Below, in pieces: positions 18,644 to 26,860 of a stretch of DNA of 64,000 nucleotides. Under the pieces are notes generated by a model, which saw only the letters and a list, made by a program, of their open reading frames with translations, was not told the origin of the DNA and did no database searches. Source of the stretch: Hyphomonadaceae bacterium (GTDB lineage Bacteria > Pseudomonadota > Alphaproteobacteria > Caulobacterales > Maricaulaceae); assembly GCA_013001295.1 (NCBI GenBank), contig JABDMW010000037.1:1-64000 (forward strand), read 5' to 3'. Position numbers and translations under genes: made by a program. Numbering within the stretch: the first letter of the stretch is position 1; each line of letters starts with the position of its first letter.

Positions 18644-19138
18644 CTATCGTCCGCCGCCTGGACCTCCACTCCCCCCCGGGACATTTTGGTTTCCGCCAAG
18701 TTGGTCGGTCGGAATCCGTCCGATCGTGCCAAAAATCTGCTCCAGAACAGAAAGTTCGCGACCGCGTGTCGGTGTTTCCCGGTCTGAATAATTGACATAT
18801 TGTCCATTTTCAAGACCATATTCGGCAACTTTTGTAACTTGCCCGTCATCGTTAAACGAAATTGCCGTGATAGATCGTTCTTCGGTCAATGGACGTAAAT
18901 AGGCCAATCTCTGACGCACGCTGGTCATGTAATACCAGGTGTCCTCGTCAAATGTGCTTTTCACTGAAGGATTGCCTAGACGGGATAACACGCTCGCCTT
19001 TGTATCAGATTCCGCTTGTACGTCTTGTGGCTTCTCTTCCGTGGGAACATAACCATGGTTTCTAAGAGTGGGATTACAAGCTGAAACCAAGAGCGCACAT
19101 AGCCCTGTTGCAGTTGCTTTCCAAATTAGATTCCGCAT
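18644..19138 (-). CDS. bamE: Outer membrane assembly lipoprotein BamE (OmlA/SmpA)
   Basis: Lipoprotein of the BAM complex that inserts beta-barrel proteins into the outer membrane. From ATG 19138 the 164-residue protein has a signal peptide with lipobox LVSAC (MRNLIWKATATGLCALLVSAC). The SmpA/OmlA fold follows: a conserved RLGNPSVKSTFDEDTWYY segment, then SITAISFNDDGQVTKVAEYG. The C-terminus carries an unusual Gly/Pro-rich tail (PGGSGGPGGGR). A start 12 codons upstream (19174) would precede the signal peptide and is rejected. It is divergent from the bc1 chaperone gene. Confidence 0.92.
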   Translation of the reverse strand: MRNLIWKATATGLCALLVSACNPTLRNHGYVPTEEKPQDVQAESDTKASVLSRLGNPSVKSTFDEDTWYYMTSVRQRLAYLRPLTEERSITAISFNDDGQVTKVAEYGLENGQYVNYSDRETPTRGRELSVLEQIFGTIGRIPTDQLGGNQNVPGGSGGPGGGR

Positions 19139-19227
19139 GCGAGTCTTTCTCTTTAAATCTGCTTCGATATCCACTACCTAATCACAAACAAGAGCGCAAG
19201 CGCTTACATACACATAGGAATGCATAA

Positions 19228-19779
19228 ATGCTGAAATTATTGTCACGATTTAGTAATCGATTGAAGGCGTCCCAACGTCCGGAACGTGTAGATGCGATGG
19301 TTATTTACCGAAAAGTGATGAAGCAATCCCGTAATCCGGTGTTTTATCGGCCGGGCCTCATTGAAGACACAACGGACGGACGTATGGAATGGTTGACGGC
19401 GCACCTTTCAATAATCCTTCATGCCTTAAACCGGCACGGCAGCGACGGCGCAACGCTGTCCCAGGCAATTTATGACACTATGGTCGATGATTTCGATGTT
19501 GCATTGCGCGAGGAGGGGTTGTCAGATTCAGGTGTGAAGCACCGGATAAAACCCTTAGCGAAAATGTTCCTATCCCGTGCGCGGGTTTATTCTGACGCCC
19601 TAAATGAAGAGGAAAAGTCGTTAGATGCATCAATCCAAAAATATGTATTACAAGAACGTGAGGCCAATAATGAATCTGAAATGCTCGCTAAATATTTGCG
19701 TGCATTCTCTGCAAATGTGCGAGAACTAAAGCTTGATCAGATTGCTAAAGCTGGTTTCAATATTCCAGATTTTTCGTAA
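19228..19779 (+). CDS. Ubiquinol-cytochrome c chaperone family protein
   Basis: A 183-residue member of the CBP3/UQCC1 family (ubiquinol-cytochrome c chaperone), which in mitochondria assists cytochrome b and bc1 assembly. Recognised by the conserved helical core NPVFYRPGLIEDTTDGRMEWLTAHLSI, DTMVDDFDVALREEGLSD and VKHRIKPLAKMFLSRARVY. The divergent bamE neighbour and plsX downstream are the common alphaproteobacterial context. The gene that often follows it there (DUF177/YceD) is missing; 222 bases without a gene precede plsX. Confidence 0.9.
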   Translation: MLKLLSRFSNRLKASQRPERVDAMVIYRKVMKQSRNPVFYRPGLIEDTTDGRMEWLTAHLSIILHALNRHGSDGATLSQAIYDTMVDDFDVALREEGLSDSGVKHRIKPLAKMFLSRARVYSDALNEEEKSLDASIQKYVLQEREANNESEMLAKYLRAFSANVRELKLDQIAKAGFNIPDFS

Positions 19780-20001
19780 CTCAACCAAATGCCATTGCGA
19801 AATTAAATTCGGGAAATGAAAATTGGTACCTCTCCTTCGTCGTGATATCGAAAGCAAAAAGGGCAATTCAACAGGCTAGGCGGGCGTAAATGCGCTCGGA
19901 TTTACTTCGACTTTCTCGAAATTTTCTTTTTAAAAACAACTGTATTCATCTAATAATATCGCCTATAGGAATATCAAAGAAATATAAGGGGAAGAGAGCG
20001 A

Positions 20002-21057
20002 ATGCTTGAGGGATTGATATTGTCCATCGATGCGATGGGAGGCGATGCAGCGCCTGCTATTGTGATCAATGGCATTGAGAAGTTCCTTAAAAGCACGGGG
20101 CAGGGACGTGCTGCTCGGTTCATGCTTCACGGCGATGAAACTCAAATCAAAACATTGCTCAAAAAGGCACCGTTAACGGCAGCCCGGTGTGAAATCATGC
20201 ACACGGGTGATGTCATCGCGATGGATGCTAAGCCGTCATTTGCTATGCGCCGCGGCAAGGGCACCAGCATGTGGAATGCGGTTGAAAGCGTCAAAAACGG
20301 CGATGCTTTGGTTGCCGTTTCAGCTGGGAATACAGGCGCGCTGATGGCGATGTCGAAGCTCTTATTACGAACAAAAGAGGGCGTGCAGCGCCCCGCGATT
20401 GCCGCAAGGTGGCCACATCAGCAGGGATTTGGTGTTGTCCTGGATGTCGGTGCCAACCTTGATTGCGATGCTAATCAGTTGCGCGAATTCGCGGTTCTCG
20501 GTGAAGCTTACTACCGAGCCTTGTATAAGAAGGAGCGGCCAAGCATTGGGTTGCTGAATGTTGGTACCGAAGACAAAAAAGGAAATGCGATTGTTCAGGC
20601 GGCACATGACAGCTTGTCCTGTTCAAAGCTCGATTTGAATTATGTCGGTTTTGTCGAAGGCAATGATATCTCTATGGGCGATGTCGATGTCATTGTTACA
20701 GACGGGTTTACCGGAAATGTTGCCCTGAAAACAGCTGAAGGCGCCGCTCGTCTTGTCGGGACATTCACAAAAGAGGCCTTGCAAGGCAATCTATGGTCGA
20801 AATTATCTTCGGCATTGAATTTTGTTGCGCTCAAGAAATTAAACGAGAAGGCTGATCCTAGGACCGGAAACGGAGGCGTTTTCCTCGGTTTGAACGGCAT
20901 TGTCATAAAAAGCCATGGCGGGACCGACGCTTTAGGATTTAGTAATGCATTGGCAGTTGCAATTGAGTTGGCGGACAGTACGTTCTTAGATGAAATTGAA
21001 CGAACGTTGGAGGCATTGCATGACGAAGACGAAAGCTTGGACATCGCTCTAAAATGA
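20002..21057 (+). CDS. plsX: Phosphate acyltransferase PlsX
   Basis: Converts acyl-ACP to acyl-phosphate for phospholipid synthesis. The 351-residue protein begins with LSIDAMGGDAAPAIVI and contains the family segments AVSAGNTGALMAMSKLLL, DVGANLDCDANQL, GLLNVGTEDKKGN and VIVTDGFTGNVALKTAEG. AGGGGAAGAG precedes the ATG. Its stop overlaps the fabH start by 4 bases, a standard plsX-fabH operon. Confidence 0.97.
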   Translation: MLEGLILSIDAMGGDAAPAIVINGIEKFLKSTGQGRAARFMLHGDETQIKTLLKKAPLTAARCEIMHTGDVIAMDAKPSFAMRRGKGTSMWNAVESVKNGDALVAVSAGNTGALMAMSKLLLRTKEGVQRPAIAARWPHQQGFGVVLDVGANLDCDANQLREFAVLGEAYYRALYKKERPSIGLLNVGTEDKKGNAIVQAAHDSLSCSKLDLNYVGFVEGNDISMGDVDVIVTDGFTGNVALKTAEGAARLVGTFTKEALQGNLWSKLSSALNFVALKKLNEKADPRTGNGGVFLGLNGIVIKSHGGTDALGFSNALAVAIELADSTFLDEIERTLEALHDEDESLDIALK

Positions 21058-22028
21058 ATTTGAATTCCTATATTCGCGGTGTCGGTTCGCATTTGCCTGC
21101 CCGCGTGCTGACCAACGAACAACTATCGCAAACTGTTGATACGTCGGATGAATGGATTCGGGAGCGAACCGGTATTAACCAGCGCTATATTGCGGCGGAA
21201 GGACAAAATACATCGGATCTGGGCTACGGCGCGGCGCTCGACGCATTGGCGAATGCAAAAATGGATGTGTCCGAAATCGACCTAATTGTCGTTGCAACAT
21301 CGACGCCCGATCTGACATTTCCATCGACGGCCACGATAATCCAGGAAAAACTGGGCCTTCGCACAGGCGCCGCTTTCGATATTCAAGCTGTGTGTTCCGG
21401 ATTCGTCTATGCACTCAGCGTCGCTGATGCAATGATCAAAAATGGAAGTGCAGAAAACGTTTTGGTTATCGGTGCCGAAACGTTTTCAAGAATATTGGAT
21501 TGGAATGATCGGACCACTTGCGTTTTATTCGGCGATGGCGCTGGAGCGCTCATATTATCGACCACGCCTGCAAAGAATAAGAATGCGGGACGAGGCGTAT
21601 TGAACACATTTATCCGTTCCAATGGACAGCATAAAGAGTTGTTATATGTAGACGGCGGCCCATCCGCCACGCAAACCGTCGGAAAATTACGTATGCAAGG
21701 CAATCAAGTTTTTCGACACGCCGTCAAAGAACTCGCGGATTCCATGAAAGAGTGCGCCGGAAAAGCCGGATATGAAATCAACGATATCGAATGGTTTGTA
21801 CCGCACCAAGCCAACCAGCGTATCCTGGAAGCTGTGGCAAAACGGTTGGATCTGCGTCGCGCTCAAGTCGTTTCAACCGTCGCATTTCACGCTAATACGT
21901 CTGCAGCATCAATCCCGCTCGCCTTGGATGTTGCCATTAAAGACGGGCGCATTAAGCGCGGTCATAAAGTCATGCTGGAGGCGTTTGGAGGCGGTTTTAC
22001 GTGGGGTGCCGCCTTACTTGAATACTAG
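21054..22028 (+). CDS. fabH: Beta-ketoacyl-ACP synthase III
   Basis: Starts type II fatty acid synthesis by condensing acetyl-CoA with malonyl-ACP. The 324-residue thiolase-fold protein has the active Cys in DIQAVCSGFVYALS, the His in WFVPHQANQRI and the Asn in VAFHANTSAASIPLAL, completing the Cys-His-Asn triad. The start overlaps the plsX stop as ATGA. Confidence 0.97.
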   Translation: MNLNSYIRGVGSHLPARVLTNEQLSQTVDTSDEWIRERTGINQRYIAAEGQNTSDLGYGAALDALANAKMDVSEIDLIVVATSTPDLTFPSTATIIQEKLGLRTGAAFDIQAVCSGFVYALSVADAMIKNGSAENVLVIGAETFSRILDWNDRTTCVLFGDGAGALILSTTPAKNKNAGRGVLNTFIRSNGQHKELLYVDGGPSATQTVGKLRMQGNQVFRHAVKELADSMKECAGKAGYEINDIEWFVPHQANQRILEAVAKRLDLRRAQVVSTVAFHANTSAASIPLALDVAIKDGRIKRGHKVMLEAFGGGFTWGAALLEY

Positions 22029-22041
22029 ATTTCTAGTAAAA

Positions 22042-22062
22042 TACTGATTTCAGTAGTTTTTT
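22042..22062 (+). terminator. Candidate weak terminator after fabH
   Basis: TACTG at 22042-22046 pairs with CAGTA at 22051-22055 around an ATTT loop, followed by GTTTTTT. The stem is only 5 base pairs, so it is a candidate at best; it would separate plsX-fabH from ihfA. Confidence 0.4.
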
Positions 22063-22137
22063 ATTAGGTTTAGGCGATTTTTCGCTAGCTTTAAGTGTAT
22101 AAATTTTGTTAATAAAGGGCCTGTTCAGGGGAGTGAT

Positions 22138-22443
22138 GTGAGCGAACATACTGTTACAAGAGCGGATTTAACCGAAGCAATATACCGCGAGATCGGGCTG
22201 TCTCGAACCGAATCCGCTGTTTTGGTCGAATCTATTCTCGATCACATCGTGGCGGCCTTGATGCGGGGCGAAACGGTAAAGCTTTCCGGATTTGGTACAT
22301 TTAGCGTTCGCGATAAGCGCGAACGGATGGGGCGAAACCCAAAGACCGGCCGCGAAGTCCCAATCACGCCAAGGCGGGTATTGGGTTTTAAACCATCGCA
22401 AGTCCTTAAAGAGCGCGTCAATTCTTCCTTAACGAAGAAGTAG
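22138..22443 (+). CDS. ihfA: Integration host factor alpha subunit
   Basis: DNA-bending protein, forms a heterodimer with IHF-beta. The 101-residue HU/IHF-fold protein starts at GTG 22138 with AGGGGAG upstream and reads [22 protein letters not shown]. The beta-arm region [37 protein letters not shown] includes the intercalating Pro within GRNPKTG. It lies between fabH and the MerR gene, the usual position in this class. Confidence 0.95.
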   Translation: MSEHTVTRADLTEAIYREIGLSRTESAVLVESILDHIVAALMRGETVKLSGFGTFSVRDKRERMGRNPKTGREVPITPRRVLGFKPSQVLKERVNSSLTKK

Positions 22444-22517
22444 TGTAGACTGCAATTGTGAATAGAAGTGATTCGGCAATAGCAACTGGGATGAGGTGAC
22501 TCGTCGCCTTAAATATA

Positions 22518-23267
22518 ATGACGCAAACTAAATCGACGCGGGCATTTCGCACAATTAGTGAGGCTGGGGAGGAACTCGAACTCCAACCTCATGTGCTAAG
22601 ATTTTGGGAAAGCAAATTCCCTCAAATTCAACCGATGAAACGAAGCGGCGGACGCCGGTTCTATCGGCCGGAAGACATCGAATTTTTGCGCGGGATTAAA
22701 ATTCTCTTGCACCGCGAAAAACATCCGATTAAAGACGTTCAGAAGTTAATCCGTATCCGCGGGCACCAAAGCGTCGTCGAACTCGGCCGTTCGGTTGAAC
22801 GCGCTTCCAGGCCCAAGGACATCAAAGAAACAAATCTCGTTCCCAAACGTATCAAGCCGGTTGTCAAGGTCGCTAAACCGGAACCCGCGCCTGCGCCGGA
22901 GCCGGAGCCACCCGCAGAAAAGCCTAAACCTGCCGACGACGGAATCATAAGGCGAATTGTGCCATTCGGAAAATCTTCACGCGACCCAGAATCTGCGGAA
23001 TCCGCCAAGGTCGATCCGGTTATGCAAGAGCCAATCACGCGAATCCTCGATGTTGATGAATTCAAAGACGATGATGATGATATGAGCATCCCCGCATTTG
23101 ACGAGGCGAGACGCGAACCGGCCAAGCCGGAACCTATTGTAGAGCCAGAGCCGGTTGTCGCCGCCGAAGTCGAGGAAACCGTAGATACGGTTGATCGGGA
23201 AAATCTGGAAACCGCACTTTCAAAACTGAAATCTTTGAAAACACGCTGGGAAAAATATCAGACATAG
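22518..23267 (+). CDS. MerR-family transcriptional regulator with acidic Pro-rich tail
   Basis: The 249-residue protein has a MerR winged-helix domain at about 10-80 ([44 protein letters not shown]) and a long low-complexity region rich in Pro, Glu and Asp ([24 protein letters not shown]). A short helical end ([18 protein letters not shown]) closes it. There is no Cys-rich metal-binding region, so it is not a metal sensor. Its position after ihfA is conserved in alphaproteobacteria; its targets are unknown to me. No clear Shine-Dalgarno precedes the ATG, and an in-frame TGA at 22497 rules out an upstream start. Confidence 0.88.
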   Translation: MTQTKSTRAFRTISEAGEELELQPHVLRFWESKFPQIQPMKRSGGRRFYRPEDIEFLRGIKILLHREKHPIKDVQKLIRIRGHQSVVELGRSVERASRPKDIKETNLVPKRIKPVVKVAKPEPAPAPEPEPPAEKPKPADDGIIRRIVPFGKSSRDPESAESAKVDPVMQEPITRILDVDEFKDDDDDMSIPAFDEARREPAKPEPIVEPEPVVAAEVEETVDTVDRENLETALSKLKSLKTRWEKYQT

Positions 23268-23324
23268 AGCTGATTTTTACATTGCCGCTCATGGCATCAC
23301 ATCTTATAAGCCACGAACAAATGT

Positions 23325-23401
23325 CGGAGCGTAGCGCAGTCCGGTAGCGCACTCGCCTGGGGGGCGAGGGGTCGTGGGTTCGAATCCCGCCGCTCCGACC
23401 A
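23325..23401 (+). tRNA. tRNA-Pro (anticodon GGG)
   Basis: A 77-base cloverleaf with encoded CCA. The acceptor stem CGGAGCG pairs with CGCTCCG; the anticodon stem CTCGC/GCGAG encloses loop CTGGGGG (anticodon GGG, reads CCC); the T-arm contains GTTCGAATC. It lies 57 bases after the MerR gene. Confidence 0.96.
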
Positions 23402-23472
23402 TTTGTCGCATGACAAGTTATGATTTTTTCCGTATGCCTTTCTACTCAATTTGAGCAACGGATTTATTGTCT

Positions 23473-24507
23473 ATGGCGTCCCACCGCGTATACAAACACA
23501 GCTCTGCCGTAACGTTATGGCTTTTCATCATCATGTCGTTGGTGATTGCGATTGTGGTTATCGGGGGGGCAACGCGGCTCACCAATTCCGGTCTTTCGAT
23601 TACGGAATGGCGCCCAGTTTCAGGTGCTTTACCGCCCTTCTCAGCGGAGGCTTGGCAGTCCGAATTCGACAAGTATAAACTGATTGAGGAGTTTAAAGCC
23701 GAAAACCCGGATATGGATTTGGACGGATTCAAATTCATTTACTTAATGGAGTGGGGGCATCGTCAATTCGCGCGTTTGATAGGCTTGGTTTATCTGATTC
23801 CTCTGGTTCTCTTCTTGTATACTAACCGGATCAAAAAGGACCGGCGCTGGCGTTTCATTTCGATCTTTTTGCTGATTTGCTTCCAAGGCTATATTGGGTG
23901 GTGGATGGTCAGCAGTGGTGTCGGGACAAAATTGACCGACGTGAGTCAATATCGCCTGGCGACCCATTTGGGATTGGCCTTCATTATTTTGGCGCTAGTT
24001 TACTGGACCTGGCGGGATCAGGCGCGTGAATGGACGTCGCCTGACGTCCTGCCGCCTTACCGGAAACGAACACTGGTATTGGCCTTACTTGTCTACATCC
24101 AGATCATTGTCGGCGCATTTGTTGCCGGTTCTAATGCCGGGTACGCTTACAATACGTGGCCATTGATGGACGGCGGTCTCGTGCCCGGCGGTTATTTCGC
24201 CATGTCGCCGGCTTGGCTCAATATGTTTGAAAACACCGCGGCGATCCAATTCAACCACCGGATTTTGGCGTATATTGTGACGATTGTTGCCGTGTGGGTG
24301 TGGTGGTCCGTCCGCAAGCGGGCAGAGAAGCCGCTGAGACGGGCGACGAATTGGCTGATGGTTGCCGTGATTTTTCAAGTTATTCTGGGTATTGTGGCGC
24401 TTTTGAAAGTGGCCGAGCTTCCATACGCTCTGGGACATCAAGCCGGTGCGATAGTCGTCTTTATCTTTGCGCTTTGGGCTATGCGGGCCGCCCGATACCG
24501 GTTTTGA
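23473..24507 (+). CDS. ctaA: Heme A synthase (COX15/CtaA)
   Basis: Inner-membrane enzyme oxidising the C8 methyl of heme O to give heme A for cytochrome oxidase. From ATG 23473 the 344-residue protein has about eight membrane helices. Family segments are IGGATRLTNSGLSITEWRPVSGALPP, MEWGHRQFARLIGLVY (His heme ligand), ATHLGLAFIILA, IVGAFVAGSNAGYAYNTWPLMDG and FNHRILAYIV. A TTG two codons upstream is an alternative start. Its TGA abuts the stop of the convergent lipoprotein gene with no gap. Confidence 0.95.
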   Translation: MASHRVYKHSSAVTLWLFIIMSLVIAIVVIGGATRLTNSGLSITEWRPVSGALPPFSAEAWQSEFDKYKLIEEFKAENPDMDLDGFKFIYLMEWGHRQFARLIGLVYLIPLVLFLYTNRIKKDRRWRFISIFLLICFQGYIGWWMVSSGVGTKLTDVSQYRLATHLGLAFIILALVYWTWRDQAREWTSPDVLPPYRKRTLVLALLVYIQIIVGAFVAGSNAGYAYNTWPLMDGGLVPGGYFAMSPAWLNMFENTAAIQFNHRILAYIVTIVAVWVWWSVRKRAEKPLRRATNWLMVAVIFQVILGIVALLKVAELPYALGHQAGAIVVFIFALWAMRAARYRF

Positions 24508-25521
24508 TCAACTCTTTGCGTCTTTCAGGAGATTCGCGAGATAAGACTTGCTGATAAACACAATCCGGTCTTCATCGGCCTGTCCCAATGCAAGTACGCC
24601 CTCGCTAAAAGCGCCGCCACCATAGTTATGGCTCGTTGAAGCGATGAATTTTACTTTTTCAAGACCGCCTATGCTGAGGCCTGATTGAACAACGAGCTTG
24701 CTTTCCAATGCATTGGTTGCTGAGTTGAACAGATAAATGTCCTCGTTGTTGAGCATGAGCAGATAGTTGGTCTCGTTGAGCGTCAATTGAGCCATTCCAG
24801 AAACATTGGTCGGCGCTTCGGTCTCTGCTAAGTTAAAACCGTCTTCATCATCGAATTCATTGGTGTGGAGGAATGCCCGCTTTCCAGTGTCGGTATAAGA
24901 GAAGATCTTGTTTTCGTTTGCACTGCAATGCTTTGCCGGATTATCGCCTATTTTTACGTTCTGAACGGTCTTTTGTTCGACAGGTGCACTCATTGATCCC
25001 GTCTGCTCGGGAATGTTGAGTGACAGGGTTTTGATCCCGCCCTGCGGTATTATTACGGATGCAAAACTCTGGGTTGCCCCGGCTGTCGAGCAAAAAGCCG
25101 CAGCTGAAACATCATCACCACTATAGCTCAAAGGAGCAAAATTACCTTTGTCATCCGCTTCAATGAATGCTTCCAGTTTATTGGTGTCATCATTGATAGC
25201 CAAGAAGATGCCGGACGCATTTTCACGGGCGAGGCCATATGTCTGTCGATACGCCCGTTCAGAGATAAGTTGAGGGGAGCGGCCTTCGATGTCCGTAGAT
25301 GATAGGCTGAGGTCTGCATTTTCAAGGACAATCCGTCCGAGCCAGGGCGCGACATTATTGGGAACGAAACTGATCCCTTTAATAGACTGTTCCAAATCGA
25401 ACGCGTGGGTGGCTGTGATTTCCAACTCAGGGATTGCCGATAAGTCTTGAGCTTGCCTGTCATTCCCAGAGCAAGCCGTGAATAAGAATGCTGACATAAA
25501 CACTGTTGATATTCGTTTCAT
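24508..25521 (-). CDS. Predicted lipoprotein of unknown function
   Basis: A 337-residue protein with a lipoprotein signal (MKRISTVFMSAFLFTACSGN; lipobox FTAC). The mature part lacks membrane segments and alternates short beta-like stretches (GIFLAINDDTNKLEAFIEADDKG, YLLMLNNEDIYLFNSATNAL, EGVLALGQADEDRIVFIS). This resembles the repeating blades of a beta-propeller such as the phytase-like fold, but I see no diagnostic motif and do not assign a function. It is convergent with ctaA with no spacer and divergent from rplM across 253 bases that contain a perfect palindrome. Confidence 0.75.
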   Translation of the reverse strand: MKRISTVFMSAFLFTACSGNDRQAQDLSAIPELEITATHAFDLEQSIKGISFVPNNVAPWLGRIVLENADLSLSSTDIEGRSPQLISERAYRQTYGLARENASGIFLAINDDTNKLEAFIEADDKGNFAPLSYSGDDVSAAAFCSTAGATQSFASVIIPQGGIKTLSLNIPEQTGSMSAPVEQKTVQNVKIGDNPAKHCSANENKIFSYTDTGKRAFLHTNEFDDEDGFNLAETEAPTNVSGMAQLTLNETNYLLMLNNEDIYLFNSATNALESKLVVQSGLSIGGLEKVKFIASTSHNYGGGAFSEGVLALGQADEDRIVFISKSYLANLLKDAKS

Positions 25522-25620
25522 TTCAGAGCCTTTTAGGACGGTCTTATTCCACTCACTAGTCCATATACGATCAGAATTCCACGATCGATTGCTCCCAGCA
25601 GTAAAATAGCCCTATAAATT

Positions 25621-25638
25621 ACGGTATTATAATACCGT
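25621..25638. promoter_or_regulatory. Perfect 18-bp palindrome, possible operator
   Basis: ACGGTATTATAATACCGT equals its own reverse complement over all 18 bases. It lies about 100 bases upstream of the lipoprotein ATG and 137 bases upstream of rplM, in the divergent promoter region. A half-copy (ACCGT) recurs at 25647-25651. The form suits a dimeric repressor site; the cognate protein is unknown. Confidence 0.45.
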
Positions 25639-25774
25639 TTACTTAAACCGTTGTTTTTAATAGAGAAATGCGAATAATGCAGAAATAAGTTGACGGGCAC
25701 ATGATCTGCCCCTATCACGCGTCATTCTTTGAAAACAGGGTCAATTCGTGGCTTTGTAAGACTTAAGGTTCGTC

Positions 25775-26245
25775 ATGAAAACTACAAAATTTCTAAAGAC
25801 CGCCGACGTTGAAAAGAAATGGATCATTGTTGATGCGGAAAACGTTGTCGTTGGCCGTCTTGCTACATTCATTGCTATGCGTCTTCGCGGTAAACATCGT
25901 CCGGATTACACACCGCATATCGATTGCGGCGACAATGTCATCGTTATCAACGCTGATAAAGTCGCGTTTACCGGTAAAAAGCGTAACGACAAGATTTACT
26001 ACCGTCACTCAGGCTATGTGGGCGGACTTAAAGAAGTCACAGCCGACAAAATCCTCGACGGTCGTTTCCCTGAGCGCGTTATGAAAAAAGCCGTTCAGCG
26101 TATGCTGCCAAAGGAAAGCCCGTTGGCCCGTCAACAATTTTCAAATTTGCGCGTTTATGCGGGAACTGAACATCCTCATGAAGCACAGAAGCCGGAAGTC
26201 ATCGACTTCGCTTCCATGCACCCACGCAACACTCCAAAGAATTAG
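25775..26245 (+). CDS. rplM: 50S ribosomal protein L13
   Basis: Early-assembly large-subunit protein. The 156-residue protein has the family core [56 protein letters not shown] and [21 protein letters not shown]. rpsI begins 9 bases after its stop, the near-universal rplM-rpsI operon. AAGG lies before the start codon. Confidence 0.98.
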   Translation: MKTTKFLKTADVEKKWIIVDAENVVVGRLATFIAMRLRGKHRPDYTPHIDCGDNVIVINADKVAFTGKKRNDKIYYRHSGYVGGLKEVTADKILDGRFPERVMKKAVQRMLPKESPLARQQFSNLRVYAGTEHPHEAQKPEVIDFASMHPRNTPKN

Positions 26246-26254
26246 GGGATATAA

Positions 26255-26764
26255 ATGTCAACTGAAACACATTCCCTCGAGGATTTAAAACAAGTCATGG
26301 GTGACGCACCTGCCGCGGGCGCTGAAGGCGTCGAAGCTGTAGCTGAAGTCGTTCTTCCTGAGCCAAAGATCGATGATCTTGGCCGCTCATATGCAACAGG
26401 CAAGCGGAAGAACTCAATTGCTCGCGTCTGGATCAAGCCAGGTAACGGTAAAGTCACAATCAATGGCCGTGATCAGGAAACTTACTTCGCACGTCCAGTT
26501 CTACGCCTGATCATTCGTCAGCCGTTTGAAGCTGCTGAACGTGTTGATGGCTACGACGTGATTGCCACCGTTAAAGGCGGCGGCTTGTCAGGACAAGCCG
26601 GTGCGGTTCGTCACGGCATCTCAAAAGCGCTGACCTATTATGAGCCAGCTCTTCGTGCGCCACTGAAAGCCGGCGGCTTCATGACACGCGATAGCCGGGT
26701 TGTTGAACGTAAGAAATACGGTCGTGCGAAAGCCCGTCGTAGCTTCCAGTTCTCAAAACGTTAG
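26255..26764 (+). CDS. rpsI: 30S ribosomal protein S9
   Basis: Small-subunit protein whose C-terminal tail reaches the P-site tRNA. The 169 residues consist of an acidic Ala/Glu/Val-rich extension of about 43 residues, then the S9 core ([47 protein letters not shown]) ending in the basic tail [17 protein letters not shown]. The extension is common in alphaproteobacterial S9. A strong terminator lies 45 bases downstream. Confidence 0.98.
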   Translation: MSTETHSLEDLKQVMGDAPAAGAEGVEAVAEVVLPEPKIDDLGRSYATGKRKNSIARVWIKPGNGKVTINGRDQETYFARPVLRLIIRQPFEAAERVDGYDVIATVKGGGLSGQAGAVRHGISKALTYYEPALRAPLKAGGFMTRDSRVVERKKYGRAKARRSFQFSKR

Positions 26765-26808
26765 GCGTTCACGCGTTAAGCAAAAAGACATTATCTTTTT
26801 CTATAAAG

Positions 26809-26834
26809 TGGGCGTCCAATCGGGCGCCCATTTT
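26809..26834 (+). terminator. Intrinsic terminator after rpsI
   Basis: TGGGCGTCC at 26809-26817 pairs with GGGCGCCCA at 26822-26830 (one G-T pair) around the tetraloop AATC, followed by TTTT. It ends the rplM-rpsI transcript before argC. Confidence 0.85.
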
Positions 26835-26860
26835 CATTTGGGTCAATCGTGGGGAATATC

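Noticed and set aside
22830-23120. Tandem repeat in the MerR gene
   Set aside because: The Pro-Glu and Asp runs are low-complexity protein sequence without a regular DNA repeat unit.
23403-23427. Short hairpin TTGTC-GCAT-GACAA after tRNA-Pro(GGG)
   Set aside because: Only 5 base pairs with an interrupted T-run; it could occur by chance and was not listed as a terminator.
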